Assembly: GCF_900107965.1 (NCBI RefSeq)
Contig: NZ_FNVU01000001.1
Coordinates: 1-64,000 of the forward strand
Reading direction: 5' to 3'
DNA from: Actinacidiphila yanglinensis
Lineage (GTDB): Bacteria > Actinomycetota > Actinomycetes > Streptomycetales > Streptomycetaceae
DNA length: 64,000 nt
A program made the translations under genes and the position numbers. The first letter of the stretch is position 1, and the number at the start of each line of letters is the position of its first letter. Shown here in pieces: positions 28,346 to 36,623 of this stretch. The notes beneath the pieces were generated by a model. It was not told where the DNA came from and did not search any database. It was given only the letters and a program-made list of their open reading frames with translations.

Positions 28346-29365
28346 ATGACAGCGATCGTGCCAGGCGCCGCGCGCGCCGCCACCCCCGGCGGGGCCGCCG
28401 CCGCTCCGGGCCGCGCCGCCACCGCCACCGCGGGCGGCGCCGCCGGCCGCGTCACCGTCGACCTCGGTGACGGCCGCGAGCCGGTGGACGCCGGGGCCGC
28501 CGCCGAGAGCCGCCGCCACGAGCTGGCGTCCTTCCTGCGCAGCCGCCGCGAGCGGATCTCGCCCGAGCAGGTCGGGCTGCCGCCGGGGCGCCGCCGTCGG
28601 ACGCCGGGGCTGCGCCGCGAGGAGGTCGCGCAGCTCGCCGCGGTCGGGGTGACCTGGTACACGTGGCTGGAACAGGCCCGGGAGATCCAGGTGTCCGGGC
28701 AGGTCGCCGACGCCATCGCCCGCGCGCTGATGCTGGACCGGATCGAGCGGCGCCACCTGTTCACGCTCGCCGGCGCCCCCGACCCGCACCCGGACCTGGA
28801 CTGCCCGGGGATGTCCCCGAGCGTGCGCGCCATGCTCGACCAGCTCGAACCGCTCCCCGCGGCCGTCTTCAACAGCCGGTACGACATCATCGCCCACAAC
28901 CGCACCTACGGGCGGCTCGTCACCGACCTCGACCTGATGCCGCCCGAGGACCGCAACCTCATGTGGCTCGCCTTCACCGACCCCGAGTGGCGCGAGCGGA
29001 TGCTGGACCGCGAGGAGAACATCCGGCTGATGGCCGCGAAGTTCCGTGCCTCCATGGCCCAGCACCTGGCCGAGCCCGCCTGGAAGGCGTTGCTCAAGCG
29101 GCTCCAGCAGGGGTCGCCCGAGTTCTGCGAGATGTGGGAGCGGCACGAGGTGCTGGTCCAGCCGGACAGCCACGTCAAGCGCTACCTCAACCGCGACGTC
29201 GGCGTGCTCGCCTTCGACTTCACCCACCTGTGGCTCGGCCCGCAGGCGGGGCCGCGGCTGACCACGTACGTTCCGGCCGACGCGGTCACCCGTGAACGGC
29301 TGGACCGGCTGCACGCGCTGGCCGTCGAGGACGAGGAGCGCCGCCGCCGGCCGCTGGCGGTCTGA
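28346..29365 (+). CDS. XRE-family regulator with MmyB-like ligand domain
   Basis: A 339-aa regulator. The first 50 residues are Ala/Gly-rich and may not be translated; the GTG at 28484 would give an N-terminus typical of the family. The helix-turn-helix spans LASFLRSRRERISPEQVG, GLRREEVAQLAAVGV and TWYTWLEQAR. The C-terminal half is the MmyB-like domain (LPAAVFNSRYDIIAHN, VKRYLNRDVGVLAFDF), which in structures is PAS-like and binds fatty-acid-like ligands. It is divergent from an exporter. Confidence 0.88.
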   Translation: MTAIVPGAARAATPGGAAAAPGRAATATAGGAAGRVTVDLGDGREPVDAGAAAESRRHELASFLRSRRERISPEQVGLPPGRRRRTPGLRREEVAQLAAVGVTWYTWLEQAREIQVSGQVADAIARALMLDRIERRHLFTLAGAPDPHPDLDCPGMSPSVRAMLDQLEPLPAAVFNSRYDIIAHNRTYGRLVTDLDLMPPEDRNLMWLAFTDPEWRERMLDREENIRLMAAKFRASMAQHLAEPAWKALLKRLQQGSPEFCEMWERHEVLVQPDSHVKRYLNRDVGVLAFDFTHLWLGPQAGPRLTTYVPADAVTRERLDRLHALAVEDEERRRRPLAV

Positions 29366-29462
29366 GCGGCCCGCGTCCCCGCGTCCCGTCGCCCGCGTTC
29401 CCGGGCATGGCGACGCCCCGCCGCCCTGGAGTGGACGACGGGGCGCCTGGACGTCCCGGGGA

Positions 29463-30050
29463 TCAGCGGCGGCCGCCGCGGTACCCCCACGACTCGGTGT
29501 CGACCAGGTGCCCGCGGCTGTCCCGCAGGGTCGCCGTGTCGGAGTAGTTGCCCCACACGTAGGTGCGGCTGCCCTGGTACACGTCACGGCTGGTGTTGCG
29601 GCCGTAACCCGAGTGCACCCGGACCGACTTGTGGGCGCCCAGGACGAGGTGCCCGAAGCGGTAGGCGTGGTGCTCGCTCGAGGAGAGCGTCCATCCGCTG
29701 AGGTTGACCGCGGAGCGGCCGGTGTTGCTGACGGTGATCCATTCCGCGTTCAGCGACCTGGCGGAGCGGTCGTCGCGACCGGGGCTGTCGCTCTGGACCG
29801 CGCCCAGGACCACCGAGGTCCGCTCACGGTTCCGCGACGGCTCGTGGCGCGACGGCCGGTTCCGCGAGGGCTCGTAGCGCAGCGGCTGGCTCCGCACCGG
29901 CTGGTGCTGCCAGGACGGCTGGTGCCACGACACCTGGTGCGACGGCTGCTGCTGCCGGCCGTCGTGCGCGGCGGCCGGCAGGGCGGCGGCGGCCAGCAGC
30001 GCGCCGGCGCCGAGCGCCGCGGCGGTCATACGGGTGGCAATACGGGACAT
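29463..30050 (-). CDS. Secreted lamin-tail-domain protein
   Basis: A 195-aa exported protein from the ATG at 30050. The signal peptide (TRMTAAALGAGALLAAAALPAAA) is followed by about 50 residues rich in His, Gln, Pro and Arg, with repeated SRN/PSRHEPSRN units. The C-terminus is a lamin-tail domain (NAEWITVSNTGRSAVNLSGW, then KSVRVHSGYGRN and TATLRDSRG). Bacterial lamin-tail domains occur in secreted or cell-surface proteins; the role is unknown. Confidence 0.8.
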   Translation of the reverse strand: MSRIATRMTAAALGAGALLAAAALPAAAHDGRQQQPSHQVSWHQPSWQHQPVRSQPLRYEPSRNRPSRHEPSRNRERTSVVLGAVQSDSPGRDDRSARSLNAEWITVSNTGRSAVNLSGWTLSSSEHHAYRFGHLVLGAHKSVRVHSGYGRNTSRDVYQGSRTYVWGNYSDTATLRDSRGHLVDTESWGYRGGRR

Positions 30051-30472
30051 ATGTCCCCCTTCGTGCGGTTCCGGTACGGGACCGGAATGGTTGGTGCGAA
30101 TGCCCGGGGGTGTCCCGGGCAACATCACTGTGACCGGACTGCGGCTCTCCGTGACGAAAGACCGCCTCGCGTTACAAAATCCGGACATGTCAGTAACTCT
30201 TGTCTGTAGAGATCACCGATCGGACCGCCCGGGCGTGCCGCGCCGCGGCTACCGCCGGAAACCTCAACTCCCAGGCCGCCGGACAGCGTCGGCACCCCCG
30301 CGCGGTCCCGAACATCCGAGCGACTCCGTCACCCGCCGCCGGTAACGGGCCAGTGCCGCTGTCACGTGCCGCAGGGCACCGCCGCCAGCGGCGGGCCTTG
30401 GGCGGGCCGCAGATCGGCACACCGGGGGCCGCCGCGGCGAGCAGGTCGCGGTTGTCAGTTGTGCCGACGCAC
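30051..30472. other. 422-bp region without a supported gene
   Basis: It holds the upstream region of the lamin-tail gene and then about 270 bp of GC-rich sequence. In-frame leftward readings such as RDLLAAAAPGVPICGP hint at a decayed gene after the small operon, but no intact frame with a start and family resemblance is visible. Confidence 0.4.
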
Positions 30473-30753
30473 TTACGGCGCCTTGCACAGGGAATGGTGC
30501 AGCAGCAGATCAGGCGATACGCCACTGCCCTGATTGACCGTGACACGCCGCTCGTCGCCGGCGTGCACGGGCTGCCCGCAGCAGTGGCAGACGCCGAATA
30601 CGGGCCGCGTTGCCCCCGCGGGTGGGCCAGGTACGCCTGGTAGGCGGCGAGCTGCTTGGCGTCCTGCGCGGCCGCGCTGGCCACCAGGGTGAGGGGTGCG
30701 CCGCCGCTGCTGGTGTCGCGGTAGATGCAGCCCTCGCGCGTGACGGTCATCAT
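30473..30753 (-). pseudogene. Small CxxC protein gene, broken by a -1 frameshift
   Basis: Reading from the ATG at 30753 gives an actinobacterial-looking N-terminus (VASAAAQDAKQLAAYQAYLAH), but the coherent C-terminus is in another frame (RPVFGVCHCCGQPVHAGDE, then VNQGSGVSPDLLLHHS, Cys, to the stop at 30473). The switch falls at a run of five C on the + strand (30613-30617). One extra base there would restore a protein of about 93 aa with a CxxC pair and later His/Cys, a likely zinc site. The start overlaps the stop of the 26-aa gene (ATGA). It could be a true mutation or a homopolymer sequencing error. Confidence 0.65.
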
Positions 30754-30830
30754 GCGGCGGGGCGGGGTGTGGCGGGCTTGGGGTCGGTGGTGCAGCCGCC
30801 CTTGCGGCAGTTCTCGTTTCCACAGGACAT
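30750..30830 (-). CDS. 26-aa Cys-containing micropeptide
   Basis: ATG at 30830 with AAGGAG eight bases upstream, encoding MSCGNENCRKGGC and a Pro-rich tail of 13 residues. Cys3, Cys8 and Cys13 are spaced evenly. It starts five bases after the stop of the 97-aa gene and overlaps the next frame by ATGA, so spacing on both sides supports translation. Function unknown; metal or redox binding is possible. Confidence 0.6.
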   Translation of the reverse strand: MSCGNENCRKGGCTTDPKPATPRPAA

Positions 30831-30835
30831 GGGGA

Positions 30836-31129
30836 TCACTCCTTGCTGGTTCTCGCTTCAGCGGCACGGATGAGGGCCCGCAGCTCTTCGGTCAGTTGGA
30901 GCGACGCGCCCGCGTGGTGGTAGAGAGCGGAGACGAGCACCTGCAGCCGCCACCCGGCCTCGCCGGACACGGGTCCGGACAGCACCTCGTCGAGCTCGTC
31001 GAGGGTGTCGTCGAGGGGGCGGGCGGCGAGTGCGGCGCAGGCGCTCTCCAACGTGGGCACGCGCGGGGTGCGTAGCCTCTGCTCCAGCAGAGACCGGACG
31101 GTGATCCGGCTGGTCGTAGACTGCGGCAT
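30836..31129 (-). CDS. Hypothetical small helical protein
   Basis: A 97-aa protein read from the ATG at 31129. It looks mostly helical (SLLEQRLRTPRVPTLESACAA; LDDTLDELDEVLSG; LQVLVSALYHHAGASLQLTEELRALIRAAE). I recall similar small proteins in Streptomyces accessory regions next to XRE/DUF397-type genes but can give no function. It is the first gene of a leftward three-gene operon. Confidence 0.6.
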   Translation of the reverse strand: MPQSTTSRITVRSLLEQRLRTPRVPTLESACAALAARPLDDTLDELDEVLSGPVSGEAGWRLQVLVSALYHHAGASLQLTEELRALIRAAEARTSKE

Positions 31130-31351
31130 CCTGCGCCCCTCACGGCGTGGCCACACCCGGACTGCGGCGCGGTCGCGGGGCTTTCCTCTGCCGAAGCTAC
31201 GAGCGCGGTGTGCAGCAGCGTGAGCGATGTGCGCCGATGTGCACCAACAGCACTCGCCAGGGCGCATAGGAGGCAGGCGGTATTGACGAGCTCCCCGGGC
31301 CGGCTCGATGGTGACGCACAACGGCGCACCGAACCGAGGGAGATCACCGCC

Positions 31352-31603
31352 ATGGAATTACTGTTCATCGGCATCGACCCGGAGACCGGACAGAACGGGT
31401 CCCCCACCGCATGGGTGGACAAGGAGACCCGAGACATCGTGTTGCAGAGCTACACCGCGGATGAGGCCACCCGTCAGCAGGCCATCGAGAACACGGCGCC
31501 CGGCCACGCGAAAGGCATTCCCGCCCACGAGACCGTCATCCGATTCCCCGCCCACCTGATCCCGCTGCTGAGGGAGGCGTGCGATGCCGCAGATCGACTT
31601 TAG
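31352..31603 (+). CDS. 83-aa conserved hypothetical protein of the DUF6879 cassette
   Basis: ATG at 31352 with GAGGGAGA upstream. The protein (ELLFIGIDPETGQNGSPTAW at the N-terminus, VIRFPAHLIPLLREACDAAD at the C-terminus) resembles small proteins I have seen coded before DUF6879 genes. The acidic, compact sequence suggests a partner protein. Its 3' end overlaps the DUF6879 gene by 20 bases, which implies coupled translation. No function can be assigned. Confidence 0.7.
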   Translation: MELLFIGIDPETGQNGSPTAWVDKETRDIVLQSYTADEATRQQAIENTAPGHAKGIPAHETVIRFPAHLIPLLREACDAADRL

Positions 31604-32111
31604 GGCCCTCATGGACGCGGCTCGCAGCTCAGCGGTGCACCTGGAGATGCGTGACGTGTACGGCGTCGGTGACGAGGCTGAAGACTTCGTGCACTGGCAG
31701 CGCACCGGAGAGCGCGACGCGGACCCCACCTCGGCCTACTGGTCTCCGTGGGTCGACCTGATCTCCCGGGCCCGGGATCGAGGCGTGTCCGTCCGCCGGG
31801 CCCGGATCGTCTCCGAGCCCACCACCGAGTACATCCGGTACGAGCACGCCGGTACCTCTGTCAACCTGGCTGCTGGCGAGCATGTTCGGTGGCTGCCGCG
31901 CCGGCGCGCCGCCTCGCTGCTCGTCCCCGGTAGCGATCTGTGGGTCTTCGACGGCGAGTCCGTCCTGTTCAACCACTTCACCGGAGACGGCAACTGGGCA
32001 GATCCCGACATGGAACTGACCAACGATCCTGCGGTGGTCAAGCAGTGCGGCGACGCCTTCGAGGCCGTGTGGGAGCGAGCCATTCCGCACGACCAGTACA
32101 AGATCCGCTAG
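31584..32111 (+). CDS. DUF6879-family protein
   Basis: A 175-aa cytoplasmic protein. Family features are the N-terminal VHLEMRDVYGV, the core VDLISRARDRGVSVRRARIVSEPTTEYIRYEH and a WVFDGESVLFNHF segment. DUF6879 proteins are encoded next to XRE/DUF5753 regulators in Streptomyces, apparently as their partner in a toxin-antitoxin-like or signalling pair. The XRE gene follows 24 bases downstream. Confidence 0.85.
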   Translation: MPQIDFRALMDAARSSAVHLEMRDVYGVGDEAEDFVHWQRTGERDADPTSAYWSPWVDLISRARDRGVSVRRARIVSEPTTEYIRYEHAGTSVNLAAGEHVRWLPRRRAASLLVPGSDLWVFDGESVLFNHFTGDGNWADPDMELTNDPAVVKQCGDAFEAVWERAIPHDQYKIR

Positions 32112-32135
32112 GCAGAGAGCACCGGTAGGCGACCC

Positions 32136-32987
32136 ATGCCCACATCCCCGTCGACATCCGCGCAGGCGGCCCGCGAGGACGTCGCACGACGACTCCGCAA
32201 CCTGCGCCGCTCCGCCGATCTGACGGTCGCTGAGCTGGCCTACCGGTGCAACTGGCATCACGCCAAGACCAGCAGGATCGAGAACGCCCGCACGCCGCCG
32301 TCGCCCACCGACATCCGGCTGTGGTGCCGCGCCACGAGCGCTGAGGACCAGGCAAGCGACCTGATCGCGGCCTCACTGCACGCCGAATCCCTGTACACCG
32401 AGTGGAAGCGCCAGGCCCGCAACGGGTTGCGGCAGCTCCAGGACAGCTACCTGAAGCTGTACCAGTCCACCGAGACGTTTCGGGTCTACTCCACCACCCT
32501 CGTCCCCGGCCTGCTCCAGACCGAGGGGTACGCGCGAGCGCTGCTCGGCACCAACGCCCGTTTCCTTGGCCTTCCGGACGATGGCCCCGAGGCGGCCGCG
32601 GCGCGCCTCGGACGGTCACGCATCATCCATCAGGCCGGGCACCGCTTCGTTCTCCTCATCGAGGAGGCGGTGCTGCGCTACCAACTCGGCGACGCCGACG
32701 CGATGGCGGCGCAGCTCGGGCACCTGCTCGCAGCCGGCGCGCTGCCGGCGGTCTCGCTGGGCATCATCCCCATGGCGACGCCGAGCCGGCTGCTCTGGGC
32801 GGCGGAGACGTTCAACGTGTACGACCAGGCCCTTGTCTCCGTCGAGTTGCTCTCGGCTCAGGTGAATATCACTCAGCCCAGCGAGATCAGCCTCTACCTG
32901 CGTGCGTTCGAGGAACTGCGCGGCATGGCGGTGTACGGTGCGGGCGCCCGGGAGTTGATCGTGCGGGCTGTCGAGGCCCTGCGGTGA
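32136..32987 (+). CDS. XRE-family regulator with DUF5753 (Scr1-type) domain
   Basis: A 283-aa regulator. The helix-turn-helix is at about 15-75 (LRNLRRSADLTVAELAYRC, then HHAKTSRIENARTPPSPTDI). The DUF5753 domain fills the rest (VPGLLQTEGYARALL, HRFVLLIEEAVLRYQLGD, QLGHLLAAGALPAVSLGIIP, FNVYDQALVSVELLS). Such regulators control development and secondary metabolism in some streptomycetes, usually with a small partner. This copy is intact, unlike the one at 2028-2572. Confidence 0.9.
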   Translation: MPTSPSTSAQAAREDVARRLRNLRRSADLTVAELAYRCNWHHAKTSRIENARTPPSPTDIRLWCRATSAEDQASDLIAASLHAESLYTEWKRQARNGLRQLQDSYLKLYQSTETFRVYSTTLVPGLLQTEGYARALLGTNARFLGLPDDGPEAAAARLGRSRIIHQAGHRFVLLIEEAVLRYQLGDADAMAAQLGHLLAAGALPAVSLGIIPMATPSRLLWAAETFNVYDQALVSVELLSAQVNITQPSEISLYLRAFEELRGMAVYGAGARELIVRAVEALR

Positions 32988-33366
32988 CGCCCGGGCATGA
33001 GCAAAGCCGGTACAGCGGCCGACTGATGTCGCTACTGATGCCGCCGAGCTGATCCCGCTGCCGAGGCGGCCTGCGACGCCGACGTTCGGTGACCGGCGGT
33101 CCGAGATGCAAGCGTGGGTCAAGGACCGGTCGCAGGTGCTCAAGCCCGGCAGCGACGGCCGCGGCGGTAGAGGCCGCCCTCGGCGTTGTGCCCCGTGGAG
33201 GCTGTGCGATGACATACACACTGGTCAAGGCCCGGGGGCGGCGCTTCCGCACGAAGCGCCGCCCCCGGTGGGGTGGGGCCGGGTCCAGGGGTGCCGGTCG
33301 GTGAGGGTTGTGGCCCCAGGGCAAGGGCCGCCGCCGGCGGGCCGGACCCGGCCCCGGTTCAGTTGG
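32988..33366. other. 379-bp spacer with decayed gene fragment and terminator
   Basis: Between the XRE regulator and the convergent ppdK. Bases 33050-33086 resemble the 3' end of the 83-aa gene (31559-31596), beginning with the shared CTGATCCCGCTG. The hairpin at 33232-33268 follows. No intact gene is seen. Confidence 0.55.
33232..33268. terminator. Bidirectional hairpin terminator between the XRE cassette and ppdK
   Basis: Perfect 15-bp stem (33232-33246 with 33254-33268) and a 7-base loop, between convergent genes. Confidence 0.8.
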
Positions 33367-36075
33367 TCAACGGGCCGCCGCCCGCCCCGCCTCAAGGCGG
33401 GCGACCGGGATGCGGAACGGTGAGCAGGAGACGTAGTCGAGGCCGACGCGGTGGAAGAAGTGCACCGACTCCGGGTCGCCGCCGTGCTCGCCGCAGATGC
33501 CGAGCTTGAGGTCGGGGCGCACCGCGCGGCCCGCCTCGGCCGCGGAGCGGACCAGCGCGCCGACCCCGTCGACGTCGATCGTCTCGAACGGGGAGACGCC
33601 GAAGATGCCCTTCTCCAGGTAGGCGGTGAAGAAGGACGCCTCGACGTCGTCGCGGGAGAAGCCCCACACCGTCTGGGTGAGGTCGTTGGTGCCGAACGAG
33701 AAGAACTCGGCGGCCTCCGCGATCTGACCGGCGGTCAGCGCCGCCCGCGGCAGCTCGATCATGGTGCCGATGGCGAGCTTGAGGGTGGTGCCGGTGGCGG
33801 CCTCCACCTCCGCGATGACGGTGTCGGCCTCATCCCGGACGATCTCCAGCTCCTGCACGGTGCCGACCAGCGGGATCATGATCTCCGCGCGCGGATCGCC
33901 CTTCGCCGCCCGGCGTTGCGCGGCGGCCTCCGCGATCGCCCGTACCTGCATGGCGAACAGACCGGGGATGACCAGGCCGAGCCGCACCCCGCGCAGCCCC
34001 AGCATCGGGTTCTGCTCGTGCAGCTTGTGCACGGCCTGCAGCAGCCGCAGGTCGTTCTCGTTCGCGTCCTTGCGGGACTCGGCGAGCGCGACGCGCACCG
34101 ACAACTCCGTGATGTCCGGCAGGAACTCGTGCAGCGGCGGGTCCAGCAGCCGTACGGTGACGGGCAGGCCGTCCATCGCCTCGAACAGCTCCACGAAGTC
34201 GGCCTTCTGCAGCGGGAGCAGCGCGTTCAGCGCGTCGTCCCGCTCGGTGTCGGTGTCGGCCAGCACCAGCCGCTCCACCAACTCCCGCCGCTCGCCCAGG
34301 AACATGTGCTCGGTGCGGCACAGCCCGATGCCCTGGGCGCCGAACCGGCGGGCCCGCGCGGCGTCCTCGGCGTTGTCCGCGTTCGCCCGCACCCGCAGCC
34401 GGCGCACCCGGTCGGCGTACGCCATGATCCGGTGCACCGCCTGCACGAGCTCGTCGGCCTCGTCGGCGCCGGCGTGCATCCGGCCCTCGAAGTACTCGAC
34501 CACCGGCGACGGCACCACCGGCACCTCCCCGACGTACACCTTCCCGGTGGACCCGTCGATCGAGATGAGGTCGCCCTCCTCTATCACCACGCCACCGGGC
34601 GCGGTCAGCCGTCGCCGCTTGGTGTCGACCTCCAGCTCCTCCGCCCCGCACACGCAGGTCTTGCCCATCCCGCGCGCCACCACGGCCGCGTGCGAGGTCT
34701 TGCCGCCGCGCGAGGTGAGGATGCCCTCGGCGGCGATCATGCCGTTGAGGTCATCGGGGTTGGTCTCGCGGCGGATCAGGATGACCCGCTCGCCGGACCG
34801 GGACCACTTCACGGCGGTGTACGAGTCGAAGACCGCCTTCCCGACGGCCGCGCCCGGCGAGGCCGCGATGCCCCAGCCGATCCGCTGGTAGCCGGCGGCG
34901 TCGTCCACCGAGTCCTCGAACCGCGGGAACATCAGCTGGCCGAGCTGCGCCCCGTTCACCCGTTGCAGCGCCTCGGCCTCGTCGATCAGTCCCTGGTCCA
35001 CCAGTTGCGTGGCGATCCGGAAGGCGGCGGCCGCGGTCCGCTTGCCGACCCGGGTCTGGAGCATCCACAGGTGCCCGCGCTCGATGGTGAACTCGATGTC
35101 GCACAGGTCCTTGTAGTGCGTCTCCAGCGTCTCCATGATCTTCATCAGCTGGTCGTACGACGCCTTGTCGATCGTCTCCAGCTCGGCGAGCGGCACGGTG
35201 TTGCGGATGCCGGCCACCACGTCCTCGCCCTGGGCGTTCTGGAGGTAGTCGCCGTAGACGCCCTGGTGGCCGCTGGCCGGGTCGCGGGTGAAGGCCACCC
35301 CGGTGCCGGAGTCGGGGCCGAGGTTGCCGAAGACCATCGAGCAGATGTTGACGGCGGTGCCCAGGTCGCCGGGGATGCGCTCCTGGCGGCGGTAGAGCTT
35401 GGCGCGCTCGGTGTTCCAGGAGTCGAAGACGGCCCGGATCGCCAGGTCCATCTGCTCGCGCGGCTCCTGCGGGAAGTCCCGCCCGGCCTGCTCGGCCACG
35501 ATGGCCTTGTACTCGCCGACCAGCTTGCGCAGGTCGGCGGCGTCCAGCCCGAGGTCGCTGTCGGCGCCCTTGGCGCGCTTGGCGGCCTCCAGTGCCTCCT
35601 CGAAGAGGTCGCCGTCCACCCCGAGCACGGTGTTCCCGAACATCTGGACCAGGCGCCGGTAGGAGTCCCAGGCGAACCGCTCGTCGCCGCCGGACTGCGC
35701 GGCCAGCCCCGCCACCGACGCGTCGGACAGCCCGATGTTCAGGACGGTGTCCATCATCCCGGGCATCGAGAACTTCGCGCCGGACCGCACCGACACCAGC
35801 AGCGGGTCGTCCTGCTGGCCGAGCGTGCGGCCCATCCGCTGCTCCAGCGCGTCGAGGTGCGCACTCACCTCGTCGCGGAGCGCGGCCGGTTCCCTGCCCG
35901 ACTCCAGATAGACCTTGCACGCCTCGGTGCTGATGGTGAAGCCCGGAGGGACGGGCAGGCCGAGGTTGGTCATCTCGGCGAGGTTCGCACCCTTCCCGCC
36001 GAGCAGATCCTTGAGGTCCTTGTTGCCCTCTGTGAAGTCGTAGACGTACTTGAGCTTCTTCTCGCGTGTCGACAC
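33367..36075 (-). CDS. ppdK: Pyruvate, phosphate dikinase
   Basis: A 902-aa enzyme that interconverts pyruvate, ATP and phosphate with PEP, AMP and diphosphate. It starts at the GTG at 36075; the N-terminus KYVYDFTEGNKDLKDLLGGKGANLAEM is the family ATP-grasp opening. The swivelling phospho-His domain has GGKTSHAAVVARGMGKTCVCG with His462. The PEP/pyruvate barrel follows (FLGERRELVERL, MIPLVGTVQELE, FFSFGTNDLTQTVWG) and ends in GICGEHGGDPESV. Full length. In Streptomyces this enzyme probably feeds gluconeogenesis or anaplerosis. Confidence 0.97.
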   Translation of the reverse strand: MSTREKKLKYVYDFTEGNKDLKDLLGGKGANLAEMTNLGLPVPPGFTISTEACKVYLESGREPAALRDEVSAHLDALEQRMGRTLGQQDDPLLVSVRSGAKFSMPGMMDTVLNIGLSDASVAGLAAQSGGDERFAWDSYRRLVQMFGNTVLGVDGDLFEEALEAAKRAKGADSDLGLDAADLRKLVGEYKAIVAEQAGRDFPQEPREQMDLAIRAVFDSWNTERAKLYRRQERIPGDLGTAVNICSMVFGNLGPDSGTGVAFTRDPASGHQGVYGDYLQNAQGEDVVAGIRNTVPLAELETIDKASYDQLMKIMETLETHYKDLCDIEFTIERGHLWMLQTRVGKRTAAAAFRIATQLVDQGLIDEAEALQRVNGAQLGQLMFPRFEDSVDDAAGYQRIGWGIAASPGAAVGKAVFDSYTAVKWSRSGERVILIRRETNPDDLNGMIAAEGILTSRGGKTSHAAVVARGMGKTCVCGAEELEVDTKRRRLTAPGGVVIEEGDLISIDGSTGKVYVGEVPVVPSPVVEYFEGRMHAGADEADELVQAVHRIMAYADRVRRLRVRANADNAEDAARARRFGAQGIGLCRTEHMFLGERRELVERLVLADTDTERDDALNALLPLQKADFVELFEAMDGLPVTVRLLDPPLHEFLPDITELSVRVALAESRKDANENDLRLLQAVHKLHEQNPMLGLRGVRLGLVIPGLFAMQVRAIAEAAAQRRAAKGDPRAEIMIPLVGTVQELEIVRDEADTVIAEVEAATGTTLKLAIGTMIELPRAALTAGQIAEAAEFFSFGTNDLTQTVWGFSRDDVEASFFTAYLEKGIFGVSPFETIDVDGVGALVRSAAEAGRAVRPDLKLGICGEHGGDPESVHFFHRVGLDYVSCSPFRIPVARLEAGRAAAR

Positions 36076-36623
36076 GGGTCCGTTGACTCCTCGCGTCCTG
36101 GATGCCCTGACGGCGGGGAGCGTACCCATCTCGAAGGTGTTCCAGTACGTCCATGACCTCGACACACGGGTGTAACCGCTCGTCTGCCGTCAGATCCAAA
36201 GAGGACGGCTGGACGCCGCGCCGCCGCCTTCCGTTCACGAGTCGAACGGACGACGCCGCAGCGCGAGCCGGAGCGGGCGTGGTGCGCACGCAGGGTGACG
36301 AGAGTCATGGCGGGGTGTACGCAACGGGGGTGGCACTCAGTGCCGTGCATTCGAGAAGTGTGATGCTCGAATGTGCGCTCATCTGAGCGTACGAGGTATC
36401 AGACGTGGCGAGGATCACGTGTTCCGGCGCCCCGCTTCTCATGCGTCGGGCGTACAAACGGTACGTATCGGGGGTGCGAGGAACTGCGCGAGCAACCGGC
36501 CCCGGCCGGTGGCCCGGACACGACCGCCACCGCCCCTTTCGGGCCGGTGGCGACCCGCGCCACCGCGGCGGTTCCCCTCGCCCCTGCCGGGGCTCGGCAC
36601 CGTGGAAAGCCCCGCAGGGAACC
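36076..36623. other. 548-bp hairpin-rich region between ppdK and dusB
   Basis: No gene is supported here. It contains the ppdK upstream region, three hairpins at 36332-36389, the motif GGAACTGCGCG (36480-36490) shared with the REP-like repeats, and GC-rich sequence up to dusB. Confidence 0.6.
36332..36389. repeat. Three inverted repeats in a row upstream of ppdK
   Basis: GGCAC-TCA-GTGCC (36332-36344), CATTCGAG-N10-CTCGAATG (36348-36373) and CGCTCA-TC-TGAGCG (36376-36389). They lie about 260-310 bases before the ppdK start. They could be operators or structured RNA. Confidence 0.65.

Noticed and set aside
30200..30643. A 147-codon rightward frame over the small operon
   Set aside because: Ala/Arg-rich, no ribosome site of note, and it covers the frameshifted CxxC gene whose leftward reading makes better sense.
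29463..33366. Integrative element (AICE or prophage) spanning the accessory islet
   Set aside because: No integrase, replication, transfer or attachment-site sequence is visible; only small regulators and hypotheticals are present.
36076..36623. tRNA gene near dusB or in the hairpin-rich gap
   Set aside because: No cloverleaf with a T-loop GTTCGA-type motif and acceptor pairing could be assembled from the hairpins.
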